Shown one piece after another: positions 34,901-45,339 of a stretch of 64,000 bases of DNA (its first letter is position 1; the number at the start of each line of letters is the position of its first letter). The stretch comes from Mytilus trossulus. Taxonomy: Eukaryota > Mollusca > Bivalvia > Mytilida > Mytilidae. Under the pieces are notes generated by a model that was not told where the DNA came from, made no database searches, and saw only the letters and a program-made list of their open reading frames with translations. Where the stretch lies: contig NC_086383.1 in assembly GCF_036588685.1 (NCBI RefSeq), positions 254,473-318,472 of the forward strand. The letters run 5' to 3'. Made by a program: the position numbers and the translations under genes.

Positions 34901-37900
34901 CACGTTAGTTGTGTTAATTACCTTAGTCATGGTCTATTGATTGAAGCTTGTACATTGATTACACGTTAGTTGTGTTAATTACCAGAAGTCAATTTGCCGT
35001 TTCAGAATCTAATGCATCCTGGGTAATATTTTCAAAAGCGTACACCAAAGCGTTTTGATTGGTTTAAAACGTTATAAACAATCGAAATGCAACCAATGAC
35101 GTTTTTTTTTCACTTTGGGGTTCGAACAATGAAATTACTTATGATGCTTTTGATTCTGAAACAGCGAATTTGTATACTTAATCGTTTTGAATTTGCAAAT
35201 GGTTAATAGAGTATAAAAACAAAATTTTACACGTTAAGATAGTCGGTAAGATAAATTCGTTACATAGCATGCTAGTGATGCAATACGGTATATTTGGGGT
35301 CAGTAAGTTCCATATGGGGATTCGAGTTTCACTCTGATCCCGTATGGAATTTACTGACCCCATATATACCGTATTAGATCACTAGCACACTCTGTAATTA
35401 ATAATATGCACATCTTGTACAAACATACAGGGAAATTGTTTGACAAGCCACTTTCATTGAAGATATACAAAGTTTTTTTTTCTATGCAATATCACGGTAA
35501 ATGTTTACAAACTGCATATTAGGATAATTATTTCCATTTTACTATTAACATTCTATATACGCCGAACATAAATCTGTGTCAAAGTAACATTGTTGTCCCT
35601 TTACAAATAAATGAAGCGTACCTTATTCATGTCAAAATCTGTAAGTATATATACTCATGTAACATATATTTTGTACCAAGGTGTGACAGTATCATTTAAA
35701 TTGAAATATGTGAGTCCTTGGTGCATACCCTTCATTACCATTATTCCAAATTACAATTTTATTTCAGCAATTATCGAATAATATATGACTGCATGTGTTA
35801 TCGGTGTCAGCATTAAAACAATACAGAGAAAAACAAAGAAAGCTTAATTAAAGATGCAATTTAATATTTGTGGTATAACAATTTGATTATATCAATATAT
35901 CAATTGTATGCTTATTTTTGAAATTTAAGAGGTTTATACAGTGTTAAACGGTGGCACATTTTAAGAGTGTACACTCCATAGCATTACAATATGACATACC
36001 ATTTTTATAAAGTGGTTTTGGAATAATCCACAAATTAAAAGGATTGTTTTTTCTGAGTTTAAAAGGTACACCTTTAACATGTTGTTCCGTACATAACGTA
36101 ATAAACGTGGATAGAAATAAATATCAATTTTATTGTTTTTTAATTTTGTATTACTAATGCTTTAGGCAGGGACCACTTCCAGTGAAACTGGTCCTGAATC
36201 AGCAGCCGAAGGGACATACTACATGTACATAGAGGCAACTGATCAATCTTCCGGACAAAAAACTGTACTCACAACGGAAGCTACTGACTTACAAGGTAGG
36301 ATATTCGTTACTTTCATAAAAGTTGGTTATTGTGTATCTCCAGTTTATTTTGGTCATCTACCTTTATGCTCACACTTTAGTAGAATGTTTCTGATTGACA
36401 TGTCGATGATCGCATATTCTTAATATTTGAGACATTTTATTAGTAGCTACCAATTTTCGTGGTGTTTTGTGTAAGTTTTTGATTGAAAGGGGTTTCAATT
36501 TATGGATCATTATTAATACCAAAACATACCGAAGTTAATCATGTTAATGTTTTGGTTGAAGAGAAAAAAAAATGCAATTGTGTATCAGTTACCAACAACT
36601 TATTTGAGCCCAAAACAACATAAACAGATAACAATAAACACATGATGAACTTGAGGAAAAGATGGTAGACCGTAAACACCAGGTGCAAAAATTGATACAC
36701 CATATCCGGATTTCGACACTTAATGTCGCGTCAGAGATGTAATGAATATAAACAGTATTTTGAAGGTCATATAACTTACCACATACATGACATATCTCCA
36801 TTCAAGTCACAATTTTTAAAAGTAAACCATCAGTGTATGAAAAGAAAGTTGATGACACAGGGGTATGTCATCGAACGTCTCGTCCTTTTTCTAAAAAAAG
36901 TTCATAGGAAGGTACCAAGACCTTGTTGATAAATATTCATTTTCAACTTCACAAATAATACATGATTGTTGTGATGTATAGATTCTGCGTACTGACGTTG
37001 TGTATCATCTTAACAGCGTGTAGATATATGAGTGTTCGGTTCTGTTAAATTGTTTCTCTTAAAACTGATACAAGATTGTGCCTGCTGTACCCATATTTGG
37101 ACTATTTTATCTATTATGTCTTTTTAGTTCACGCATCATAGAAAATATAACGGAATTTGATGAGACTGTCATCAAACTGAGAGGGTCAACGCTATAAAAC
37201 CGTACCAGGTTTAATCCACCATTTTCTATATTTGAAAATGCCTGTACCAAGTCAGGAATATGACAGTTCTTGTCCATTCGTTTTTTGTTTGTTTTGTTAT
37301 TTGATTTTGCCATGGGATTATGGACTTTCCGATTAGATTTTCCTTTAAGTTCAGTATTTTTGTGATTTTTCTTTTTTATAGATCAACGTTTGGTCTTCAA
37401 CACGGAGCCTTGGCTCACTCAATGGAAATCGGAAATGTGTCAAAGAGACAACAACCCGACCTATTGTATTTATTATGAACTTGTTCTCGTCCTGAATATG
37501 CATGAAATATTTGCCATTGGACGTTAAGCAACCAACAATCAATCAATCAATCATAATATGAAGAAGTGAACATTTATAGTTTTAATAATAATATTTGTTA
37601 AAAACCAAAAACAGTTAATAATGATAAAAATCATGCAACATGTTGAGACTAAAATCAAATGAAACACATCCTAGGGATTTAGTATTTTAACGTTATGCAT
37701 AGTCAAAAAAGACATGTCTTGTGCAATGCCAAAAACATATGTATCGACCGGCAGTAGGATAGTTAATAGTTACCTTCTTCATAGAAAAGCTTAAGAAATG
37801 CACGTGGATGTATCTCTAAACATCCCGCTTAAAAATATTACAAACTTAGTAATGTTTTAATTTGCTGTTTACAAAGTCATTTCTTGTGATAATGTAAACT

Positions 37901-40900
37901 ATATACAAAATTTATTAATACGTTTGTTTAAAGATTTTATGAGTTTACACGGATCAGATAGTCATTTCCGCTCTATACGTTCATATTGCCGTAACATTCA
38001 AGATGTGCAATACCGTTTTTAATAAGTTTTCACATGTAAAGCCAAGTTTACTATGAAAGAATTTAGTAAAAGTTTTAAGTAATTTATGGTCACGAAATCC
38101 CTGACTTAATAATTTACCAGTGATCTATTTTTAAGTTCGTTAATTTCTGTAATACATTATATGCACGGGCATAATGAACGAATTGAGATACTAAAAGTAC
38201 ATATACACCGTATGATAGAGCCAATCCTGCCAAATGAACAGCGCCGACAAAAAGGAAAATTAACCAAAGGGAATGGCAAATCGTCTCATTTTTGGATCCT
38301 CAATGCTCTTCAACTTTGTACTTGTTTGGCGTTATGAATAGTTTGATATAAGCGTCACTGATGAGTCTTATGTAGAAGAAACGCGCGTCTGGCGTACGAA
38401 ACTATAATCCTGGCACCGTTGATAACTATTGTCGTACATTTTAGTATGAAGTCTCCCTTAAAATCATTAAAATGTCTAAATCTAGAAATGGAGAATAATT
38501 GTTGTTTATGTTAGAGTTAATTAAGGAAAGTGCCTTTGTGTAAATTTCGGTATATTTAAAGAGAACTCGGAGGTATTTAACAAAACAAGTATCAAATTAT
38601 TTTTTTTTTATTTAGAAATGGGTATATCATAAACTCTATTACTAGTTTATCAGTAATTTAATTAAAATAACTGTCTAAAGTTTGTTTTTTTTTAATCATA
38701 AATTTGACATTAACACTGATTTTTATGATGAGGTCCGTATCGTAGTCTTTTTTTCTATGTTGTGTCGTATGTAATCAGTTCTATTTCGATATTTGAGTTT
38801 GACTGTCACTCTTATATCTTTCGCCTCTCTTTTAGGTCCTTTTTTATGAAAAGTTTTGACCTCACGGTCTTCGACTATGTTGAGGTCTTCTTGTAATCAG
38901 TTATTTTTCGATATTTGAGTTTGACTGTCACTCTTATATCTTTCGCCTCTCTTTTAGGTCCTTTTTTATGAAAAGTTTTGACCTCACGGTCTTCGACTAT
39001 GTTGAGGTCTTCTTGTAATCAGTTATTTTTCGATATTTGAGTTTGACTGTCACTCTTGTATCTTTCGCCTCTCTTTTAGGTCCTTTTTTATGAAAAGTTT
39101 TGACCTCACGGTCTTCGACTATGTTGAGGTCTTCTTGTAATCAGTTATTTTTCGATATTTGAGTTTGACTGTCACTCTTATATCTTTCGCTTCTCTTTTA
39201 GGTCCTTTTTTTGTAAAAAGTTTTGACCTCACGGTCTTCGACTATGTTGAGGTCTTCTTGTAATCAGTTATTTTTCGATATTTGAGTTTGACTGTCACTC
39301 TTGTATCTTTCGCCTCTCTTTTAGGTCCTTTTTTATGAAAAGTTTTGACCTCACGGTCTTCGACTATGTTGAGGTCTTCTTGTAATCAGTTATTTTTCGA
39401 TATTTGAGTTTGACTGTCACTCTTATATCTTTCGCTTCTCTTTTAGGTCCTTTTTTTGTAAAAAGTTTTGACCTCACGGTCTTCGACTATGTTGAGGTCT
39501 TCTTGTAATCAGTTATTTTTCGATATTTGAGTTTGACTGTCACTCTTGTATCTTTCGCCTCTCTTTTAGGTCCTTTTTTATGAAAAGTTTTGACCTCACG
39601 GTCTTCGACTATGTTGAGGTCTTCTTGTAATCAGTTATTTTTCGATATTTGAGTTTGACTGTCACTCTTATATCTTTCGCTTCTCTTTTAGGTCCTTTTT
39701 TTGTAAAAAGTTTTGACCTCACGGTCTTCGACTATGTTGAGGTCTTCTTGTAATCAGTTATTTTTCGATATTTGAGTTTGACTGTCACTCTTATATCTTT
39801 CGCTTCTCTTTTAGGTCCTTTTTTTGTAAAAAGTTTTGACCTCACGGTCTTCGACTATGTTGAGGTCTTCTTGTAATCAGTTATTTTTCGATATTTGAGT
39901 TTGACTGTCACTCTTGTATCTTTCGCCTCTCTTTTAGGTCCTTTTTTTGTAAAAAGTTTTGACCTCACGGTCTTCGACTATGTTGAGGTCTTCTTGTAAT
40001 CATTTATTTTTCGATATTTGAGTTTGACTGTCACTCTTGTATCTTTCGCCTCTCTTTTAGGTCCTTTTTTATGAAAAGTTTTGACCTCACGGTCTTCGAC
40101 TATGTTGAGGTCTTCTTGTAATCAGTTATTTTTCGATATTTGAGTTTGACTGTCACTCTTATATCTTTCGCTTCTCTTTTTGGTCCTTTTTTTGTAAAAA
40201 GTTTTGACCTCACGGTCTTCGACTATGTTGAGGTCTTCTTGTAATCAGTTATTTTTCGATATTTGAGTTTGACTGTCACTCTTGTATCTTTCGCCTCTCT
40301 TTTAGGTCCTTTTTTATGAAAAGTTTTGACCTCACGGTCTTCGACTATGTTGAGGTCTTCTTGTAATCAGTTATTTTTCGATATTTGAGTTTGACTGTCA
40401 CTCTTATATCTTTCGCTTCTCTTTTAGGTCCTTTTTTTGTAAAAAGTTTTGACCTCACGGTCTTCGACTATGTTGAGGTCTTCTTGTAATCAGTTATTTT
40501 TCGATATTTGAGTTTGACTGTCACTCTTATATCTTTCGCTTCTCTTTTAGGTCCTTTTTTTGTAAAAAGTTTTGACCTCACGGTCTTCGACTATGTTGAG
40601 GTCTTCTTGTAATCAGTTATTTTTCGATATTTGAGTTTGACTGTCACTCTTGTATCTTTCGCCTCTCTTTTAGGTCCTTTTTTATGAAAAGTTTTGACCT
40701 CACGGTCTTCGACTATGTTGAGGTCTTCTTGTAATCAGTTATTTTTCGATATTTGAGTTTGACTGTCACTCTTGTATCTTTCGCCTCTCTTTTATGTCCT
40801 TTTTTATGAAAAGTTTTGACCTCACGGTCTTCGACTATGTTGAAGTCTCCTGTAATGCCATGAACATAAAAAAAAAAAATTATATTCAAGTAGATGTTTC

Positions 40901-43900
40901 ACAGTCTCAAGTGGAACGAACATTATTTTCTATAAAAGTCAATATGCAAATTCGAACAGACGTATGGTCTTCGTAGTTTAGATTAAGAACGGATAACCAG
41001 GGTTAATTTGGTAATTTCGTGGCTGCGCTAGCATTTAGTAAAAAGGTATTCGGAAAAAGTTCCTTTAACATGGATGTTGAGTAGTCCGTCAACATGTTGT
41101 TGTAAAAATATAAATTGATTGAGAAAACAGAAAATTCAATTCCGTAAGTTGAGACGACATTTTCTTAAACTGTAAAAAACAGTTTTACACATGTTTTAGG
41201 GGATTACACATCATATTTGTATATAACCATACTTTTTTCTTTATATGCCCAGTATCGTCCATTTTAGGTTTATACTAGTATTGAATTTGTTGGTTGCGTT
41301 GGTTCTTTTTTTTCATAGATTTCTTATTCTTATAGACAACACTTCTGATTTTCAAGTATACGTAAATTACGTCAGACGTCAATAGTACATTACAACATGA
41401 TTATTCTGCTTCAGTAAATTTCTGAAAGAAGATCAAAACATATATTTAATTTCAAATCGAATTAGCCATTTTAAATTATATTCTAATGGGAAATTATCTT
41501 TTAGATAAAACAAAAACAATCAACATAGGCACGGGAATGAAACTGCATTCTTCACATATCAGTTTCATGTCTCATTGCTGTCAAGTATATTGATCATTAC
41601 ATGATTTTTTTCTAGCCTCTCCTTGGTGTCTGACATTCCAGTACCATATGAAAGGATCAGCTATAGGAACTTTGAAAGTATCTGCTGGGGATAAAACTTC
41701 TCCTTTGACTAGCATATGGACAAAAACAGGACAGCAACCCGATCCTGAGTCTTGGAAAACTGCTACTATAGATATCCCACAATATAATAATCTCGGTGTA
41801 TGTATTCTACGATTCATTTATGAACAATGTATGAAAAAAAAAGGTTTAAGTAGAAATTACACTCAAGGCACTTGATGCTGACGTCAAAATGTTTTCGAAA
41901 ACAAAAACAACATCCGCTATCTGAAATAGCGGAGAAGCGGTATCTATACATGTGTATATGACAAGAATAAGACAACTGTTCTGCAGGTCAATTGACTTGA
42001 AAAACAGATCACCACCATTATGAATGTTCGAGAGAGGTCAGTCGCAGTCATATGAATTTGTCATTTATAATTGTATCATTAGTCATGCTCTTCAGTATTG
42101 ACTTTGGTCTTTGGTGAAGCCTTCATGTTGGTGATTTTTTCCACGTCATTTGTGTTACTTGACATACACTACCATGGTTCTCAAGTGGTGAGTGTTGTGT
42201 AACTTGACACACCACACTTTAGTTCTCAAGTGTTGAGTGTTGTGTAACTTGACACACCACATTTTTAGGTTCTCAAGTGGTGATCTTGTCTAACTTGATA
42301 TACCACATTTAGGCTATCAATTAGCGAGTTTTGGGTAACTTGACATACCTGAAACTAAAGATAGCAAGTGATGAGTGTGCTAAGACTTACTATATCACAA
42401 TTGAGTTCTCAAGTGGTGACTCTTGTGTTACTTGATATACAATAATTTAGTTCTCAAGTGGTGAGTTTTGTGAAATTTGAAATGCAATACTTTAGTTCTC
42501 AAGTTGTGAGTTTTTGAACTTGAAATACAATACCTTAGTTCTCAAGTGGTTAGTTTTGTGAAACAGTACTTTTGTTCTCAATTTGTGATTTTTGTAAAAC
42601 TTGAAATACAGTACTTAAGGTGGTACCTAACACTACAGGGAAATAACTCTGTAAAATCAGCTAAACGTTTTAATTACATTATATTGTTAAGGGAAAATAA
42701 AGCTTTTCAAAGATCAAAATAAGATTTTGTCAAACTGCTATATAACCAGTTTATTTTTTCTGATAAAACGGTTGGTTCAAATGTTTTATAAAATACTTTA
42801 GTTCTCAAGTTATGAGTTTTGTGAAACTTAAAATACAGTACTTTAGTTCTCAAATTGTGAGTTTTGTGTAACTTGAAATACAATACTATAGTTATCAAGT
42901 GGTCAGTCTTGTGTAATTTGACACAACACAGTTTAAATCTTTTAAGTGTCGAGTCTTGTGTTACTTGACATACAATGCTTAAGTTCTCAAGTGGTGAGTG
43001 TTGTGTCCCTTGACCTACAAAACTTTAGTTCTCAAGTCGTGAGTTTTGTGTTACTTGACATACAACACTTAAGTTATCAAGTAATGAGTGTTGTGAAACT
43101 TGACATCTAATACTTTAGTTAACAAATAGTATGTATTGTGTTACTTTTTATAACGCAATTAAGTTATCAAGTGTTGAGTCTTGTGTAACTTGATAACAAT
43201 ACTTTAGTTATCAAATGGTGACTTTTGTGCAACTTAATATAAATCAATTAAATTATCAATTGATAAGTAGTGTGTATCCATGAAGAACCTTTTCATCAAT
43301 ATTTAAAAAAAATGTTTTATGGATATGGTCACTGCTATACTCGTTCTTGTTATATGATATCTCAAATTCAGAAATATAAGTTGATTGTATGTTTCAGATC
43401 ACCATAGAAGCTTCTAGGGGTGTTAATTACAGGGGTGACATTGCAATTGATGATATAAATCTCAAACTTGGAACATGTACTGGTAAGTATTGATTTATTA
43501 ACGTCGTTATTAGGAATAATCATGAGATATTTTCCGTTGAATGTAAAGCTAAAACCACTGGTTCTATGTTTTCATTACCATTAAATAAAAAGAGGAAACT
43601 AGGATGACATGATGCTGCATGGTGTTTTTTAAATATAAACAATGTTAAAAAAAATCCCATTTAAATTCTAATTGGGGAAAAACCAACAACCATCCGAAGA
43701 AGAATAATACTTGATGGAAAAATGTTTTAATGTTTTGCATTTGAAATTAATCGACCATTTCTTCCTAAATTCATTTTGCATTGTAAACTTTCATATATGT
43801 GTCTAGAGATATATCAGTAACAATCGTTCGTTTAAAAATGTTCAATACTTCAAAATTGTCATAGGAGAAATAATATGATACAAAATGATATCTAAACGCA

Positions 43901-45078
43901 ATAACTTGTAAAGAAATATTCATTTACAATCGTTGGGAAACGTATTATTTTCTGATACATACTTACTTATCAAGATTGTCTCTGCGATACTAAACGCAAT
44001 AACTTGTAAAGAAATATTCATTTACAATCGTTGGGAAACGTATTATTTTTTGATACATACTAACTTTGTGTAAGTCTCTGCGATAGTTTTAAGTACATAA
44101 GTCAAATCATACAACTTTTCTGTTTAACAGATGACTTTGATAAAATACATAACTATGTTTTGTTTTCAAAACAAATGTTGGTCAATGTGGATTACAAATG
44201 ACAATTGTTTTTATGTGAAAAAATTCCCTTTTTGATCTACCTTTTTGAAATATTCTATCAAGCATTTGATGTTTGAAAAACATCAAATATATAACACCAA
44301 TTGTTCAATAAATATAATAAAGTTGACGTTGGTTTTTTTTCTTCTCGAAATTTTAACAGTGCAAGTGTTAACAAAACAAAATCAGTGATTTTAAAATAAA
44401 GTAACATGTTTATCGTCTTTTTTTTATTTTAAAAAACCATACTCAACCAAACTAAATTAATTTGCATAACTGTATTTAAAGGCATGACATGCATTTGGAT
44501 TGGAACCTTTAAAAGAGTTAAAATATGTAAACATTGAAATTGTTTTAAAAATATCAATAACGGCGATTCTTCTAAAAAAAGCACACAAGATACCAAGAGA
44601 AACAAATCAAATTTAAAACATTTGGTTGGTGTTAAACTAGTTATACAGTGAAAAGATGTTTACCTCATTTTCATAGTGCCTTCCCATGGTATCATTTACG
44701 TTTGAATTAAACACCTTTTAGAAGCTACAAGTCTATGAAAAAGATGACGCACTGAGTAAAACAGTCGACAGGCATAATACCATCTCATCATATACAAGCT
44801 TAACCAAAGTAAGATTTAGGCTTGCAATATTTTTTAGAAAAAACTTTTTGGAATTTTGGATCCTCAATGCACTTCAACTTTGTAATTGTTTGGCTTGCTA
44901 AGTATTTTGATATGAGCGTCAAGATAAATATTCTCTCTTAGGATATGACATTAGGTAATACATTGTACAGTCATTAACAAGCATTTATATTCATAACATA
45001 TTTGAATATCAGAAATTTTCCGTAAATAGATAAGGCAAATTGTGTAAGACTATTTGTTTCTCTTTTTTAGATGCTTGA
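28922..45078 (+). CDS. Secreted MAM-domain protein with N-terminal cysteine-rich module (7 exons)
   Basis: Exons: 28922-28985, 31443-31580, 32169-32266, 36166-36295, 41616-41797, 43398-43482, 45071-45078. They total 705 bp, i.e. 234 codons plus TGA, and every junction agrees in phase. Exon 1 is a signal peptide (MMKFCCLIVIILCVICVSNG). Exon 2 is cysteine-rich. Exons 3-6 make one full MAM domain: CGFETTEQCFFRQ, DDFDWTRGS, GTYYMYIEA, WCLTFQYHMKGSAIGTLKV, ITIEASRG and YRGDIAIDDINL, with its four expected cysteines. Exon 7 adds two codons. MAM domains are extracellular adhesion modules, so the product is probably secreted; the partner is unknown. Donors are GTAAGT, GC (exon 2), GTAAGT, GTAGGA, GTATGT and GTAAGT. 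ATTAAA at 45161 may be the polyadenylation signal. Skipping exon 2 also keeps the frame (188 codons). Confidence 0.8.
30045..30215 (-). repeat. tRNA-derived SINE-like repeat in MAM intron 1
   Basis: The minus strand begins GGGGCCTCCGTGGCGGAGTG; TGGCGGAGTGG fits an RNA polymerase III A box exactly. A good B box is not evident, and the tail is AATAAATAAATCAATC. Probably an old SINE. Confidence 0.5.
31170..31340 (+). repeat. Dispersed fragment related to the 122-bp minisatellite unit
   Basis: TATGAGTTTAAATGTTCATC, TTTTTCGCCTCTCTGTCC and TTAGCTCCTTTTTCA line up with the middle of the minisatellite unit at 38.8-40.8 kb. This suggests that the array grew out of a dispersed repeat. Confidence 0.45.
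31443..31615 (+). CDS. MAM gene exon 2: cysteine-rich module with two possible ends
   Basis: After acceptor TTCTTTTCAG the frame reads LTEQCLASNGVCGRKGLTC, then 14 residues, CC, four residues, CC. At 31580 AAAG|GCAAGT is a good GC-AG donor in phase 1, giving a symmetric 138-bp exon that splices in frame to the MAM exon. If that donor is not used, translation runs on 11 codons to TGA at 31613-31615 and gains an eighth cysteine, so the read-through product would be a complete eight-cysteine secreted peptide of about 79 codons including the signal. The C-x6-C-x6-C spacing resembles small disulphide-rich invertebrate modules, including defence peptides, but I cannot name a family. Exons 2 and 3 share AACTGAACAATGT (TEQC). 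Confidence 0.65.
32169..32266 (+). CDS. MAM gene exon 3: first part of MAM domain
   Basis: Enters in phase 1 after ATTTACAG and leaves in phase 0 at GGATCT|GTAAGT. Contains the first two MAM cysteines (SCGFE and EQCFF) and DDFDWTRGS, the strongest MAM signature in the window. Confidence 0.8.
32317..32498. mobile_element. MITE with about 35-bp TIRs, copy 1
   Basis: AATTGGCCGTTTCAGAATCT (continuing AAAGCATC) at the left is mirrored by GATGCTTTAGATTCTGAAAC (continuing GGCCAATT) at the right. Total 182 bp, no coding frame. A second copy in the reverse orientation is at 34991-35170. Confidence 0.75.
33321..34627 (+). mobile_element. Decayed Tc1/mariner-type DNA transposon in MAM intron 3
   Basis: TATACACATGGAAAAAAGTA at 33321 is mirrored by TACTTTTTTCCATATGTGTA at 34608-34627, about 1.3 kb apart, and the flanks are TA. 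Between them are transposase remnants on the plus strand. Confidence 0.75.
33630..34190 (+). pseudogene. Tc1-type transposase remnant
   Basis: Early text ARNDVKDLPMSRRPL matches the basic linker after the helix-turn-helix DNA-binding half (RYVAVIIPRIVGHRHSTTSR before it). Later, in another frame, WPKRGPNLNHIEHIWD matches the conserved block with the third catalytic acidic residue (E of IEH). Several frame changes and stops lie between, so no active enzyme can be made. The family cuts and pastes DNA at TA sites. Confidence 0.7.
34860..34983. repeat. Perfect-looking direct duplication of 62 bp
   Basis: CCTTAGTCATGGTCTATTGA through CACGTTAGTTGTGTTAATTA appears twice back to back, differing by about one base. 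A recent duplication. Confidence 0.8.
34991..35170. mobile_element. MITE with about 35-bp TIRs, copy 2 (inverted)
   Basis: AATTTGCCGTTTCAGAATCT at the left and TTGATTCTGAAACAGCGAAT at the right. The interior matches copy 1 read backwards (CACTTTGGGGTTC, CAATGAAATTAC). The two copies flank the Tc1 element. Confidence 0.7.
35258..35399. repeat. Long near-palindrome, about 60-bp arms and 15-bp loop
   Basis: Left arm GCTAGTGATGCAATACGGTA, TATTTGGGGTCAGTAAGTTC, CATATGGGGAT; the right arm is its reverse complement with few mismatches (ATCCCGTATGGAATTTACTG, ACCCCATATATACCGTATTA, GATCACTAGC). It would fold into one hairpin. MITE-like. Confidence 0.8.
36166..36295 (+). CDS. MAM gene exon 4: middle of MAM domain
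   Basis: Acceptor ACTAATGCTTTAG, donor GTAGGA, phase 0 in and 1 out. TSSETGPESAAEGTYYMYIE matches the MAM block GP..DHT...G.YMY.E. It has no cysteine, as expected at this point of the domain. Confidence 0.8.
36426..38340. other. MAM intron 4, left part; retroelement 3' fragments
   Basis: Holds the longest family C 3' fragment in the window (about 37107-37385, sense +: GACAGTTCTTGTCCATTCG, CATGGGATTATGGACTTTCC). Next comes a fragment with CAAAGAGACAACAACCCGAC (family A end) running into GCCATTGGACGTTAAGCAAC and a TCAATCAATCAATCAT tail (about 37420-37555). No coding exon. Confidence 0.5.
38351..38397 (+). ncRNA. Hammerhead-like core, copy 4, in MAM intron 4
   Basis: CTGATGA GTCT TATGT AGAA GAAACGC GCGTCTG GCGTA: the core, stem III and GTA are kept; stem II has lost its first pair. 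Away from the core, ATAGTTT (38338-38344) and AAACTAT (38399-38405) are complementary and could form a distal helix I, but about 13 bases on the left stay unpaired. Confidence 0.5.
38759..40850. repeat. Minisatellite, 17 copies of a 122-123-bp unit, in MAM intron 4
   Basis: Unit starts recur at 38777, 38899, 39021, 39143, 39266 and so on to 40737 (counted on ATTTTTCGATATTTGAGTTT; the first copy differs slightly). Two sequence types alternate: one with CTTGTATC...CGCCTC...TTATGAAAAG, one with CTTATATC...CGCTTC...TTTGTAAAAAG. Each unit also contains GACCTCA and TGAGGTC as hairpin arms. Copies differ by only a few bases, so the array is recent or homogenised. The first unit is the most diverged. 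Confidence 0.9.
41616..41797 (+). CDS. MAM gene exon 5: MAM core strand region
   Basis: After TTTTTTTCTAG it reads SPWCLTFQYHMKGSAIGTLK, later SIWTKTGQQPDPESWKTATI, and ends CTC GGT|GTATGT in phase 0. It holds the third MAM cysteine. An alternative GT two bases earlier would break the frame with the next exon, so 41797 is preferred. Confidence 0.8.
42160..43280. repeat. Degenerate tandem repeat of about 49 bp in MAM intron 5
   Basis: About 20 diverged copies of TTAGTTCTCAAGTGGTGAGT followed by TTTGTGTAACTTGACATACA. A dispersed repeat (AAGGTGGTACCTAACACTAC, about 42614-42785) sits inside it. Much older than the 122-bp array. Confidence 0.8.
43398..43482 (+). CDS. MAM gene exon 6: end of MAM domain
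   Basis: ITIEASRGVNYRGDIAIDDI is the canonical closing MAM block, followed by NLKLGTCT with the fourth cysteine. Acceptor TATGTTTCAG, donor GTAAGT, phase 0 in and 1 out. Confidence 0.85.
43891..44068. repeat. Direct duplication of about 80 bp in MAM intron 6
   Basis: CTAAACGCAATAACTTGTAA through CGTTGGGAAACGTATTATTT and TGATACATACT occurs twice, about 97 bp apart, almost unchanged. Confidence 0.8.
45071..45078 (+). CDS. MAM gene exon 7: terminal exon (two codons and stop)
   Basis: The acceptor TGTTTCTCTTTTTTAG is strong. Joined to the phase-1 base of exon 6, ATGCTTGA reads Asp-Ala-stop. A short last coding exon is common; the 3' untranslated region would follow. Support is the splice site and phase only. 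Confidence 0.6.
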
Positions 45079-45339
45079 GATTGAACAGAAAACAGAAAAA
45101 AACGATGACATTGATTGTAGAATATTCGTTGTTGCTTGTTCATTATAATGATCATCTGATATTAAATAACCAGTACGTAATGATGACCGTGTTATCATAA
45201 AAGTTACTTCTTCATTATAATGATCAAATTATACAATGATAAAAAAATGAATTAAAAAAATAGAAAAATTGAAATACTTTTTTCTTTCTATATATGTCGT
45301 TATTTTTGTATGTAGAAATCAGGGGATGTAACGCTTTAT

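Noticed and set aside
38759..40850. CRISPR-like array
   Set aside because: Units are continuous 122-bp repeats without unique spacers, in an animal intron; this is a minisatellite.
40794..40976. Open frame at the end of the 122-bp array
   Set aside because: It begins inside the repeat unit and is not maintained in the other units, so it is not coding.
41913..41931. CCGCTAT/ATAGCGG hairpin as a terminator or regulatory site
   Set aside because: It is a single 7-bp stem in an intron of an animal gene; chance is sufficient.
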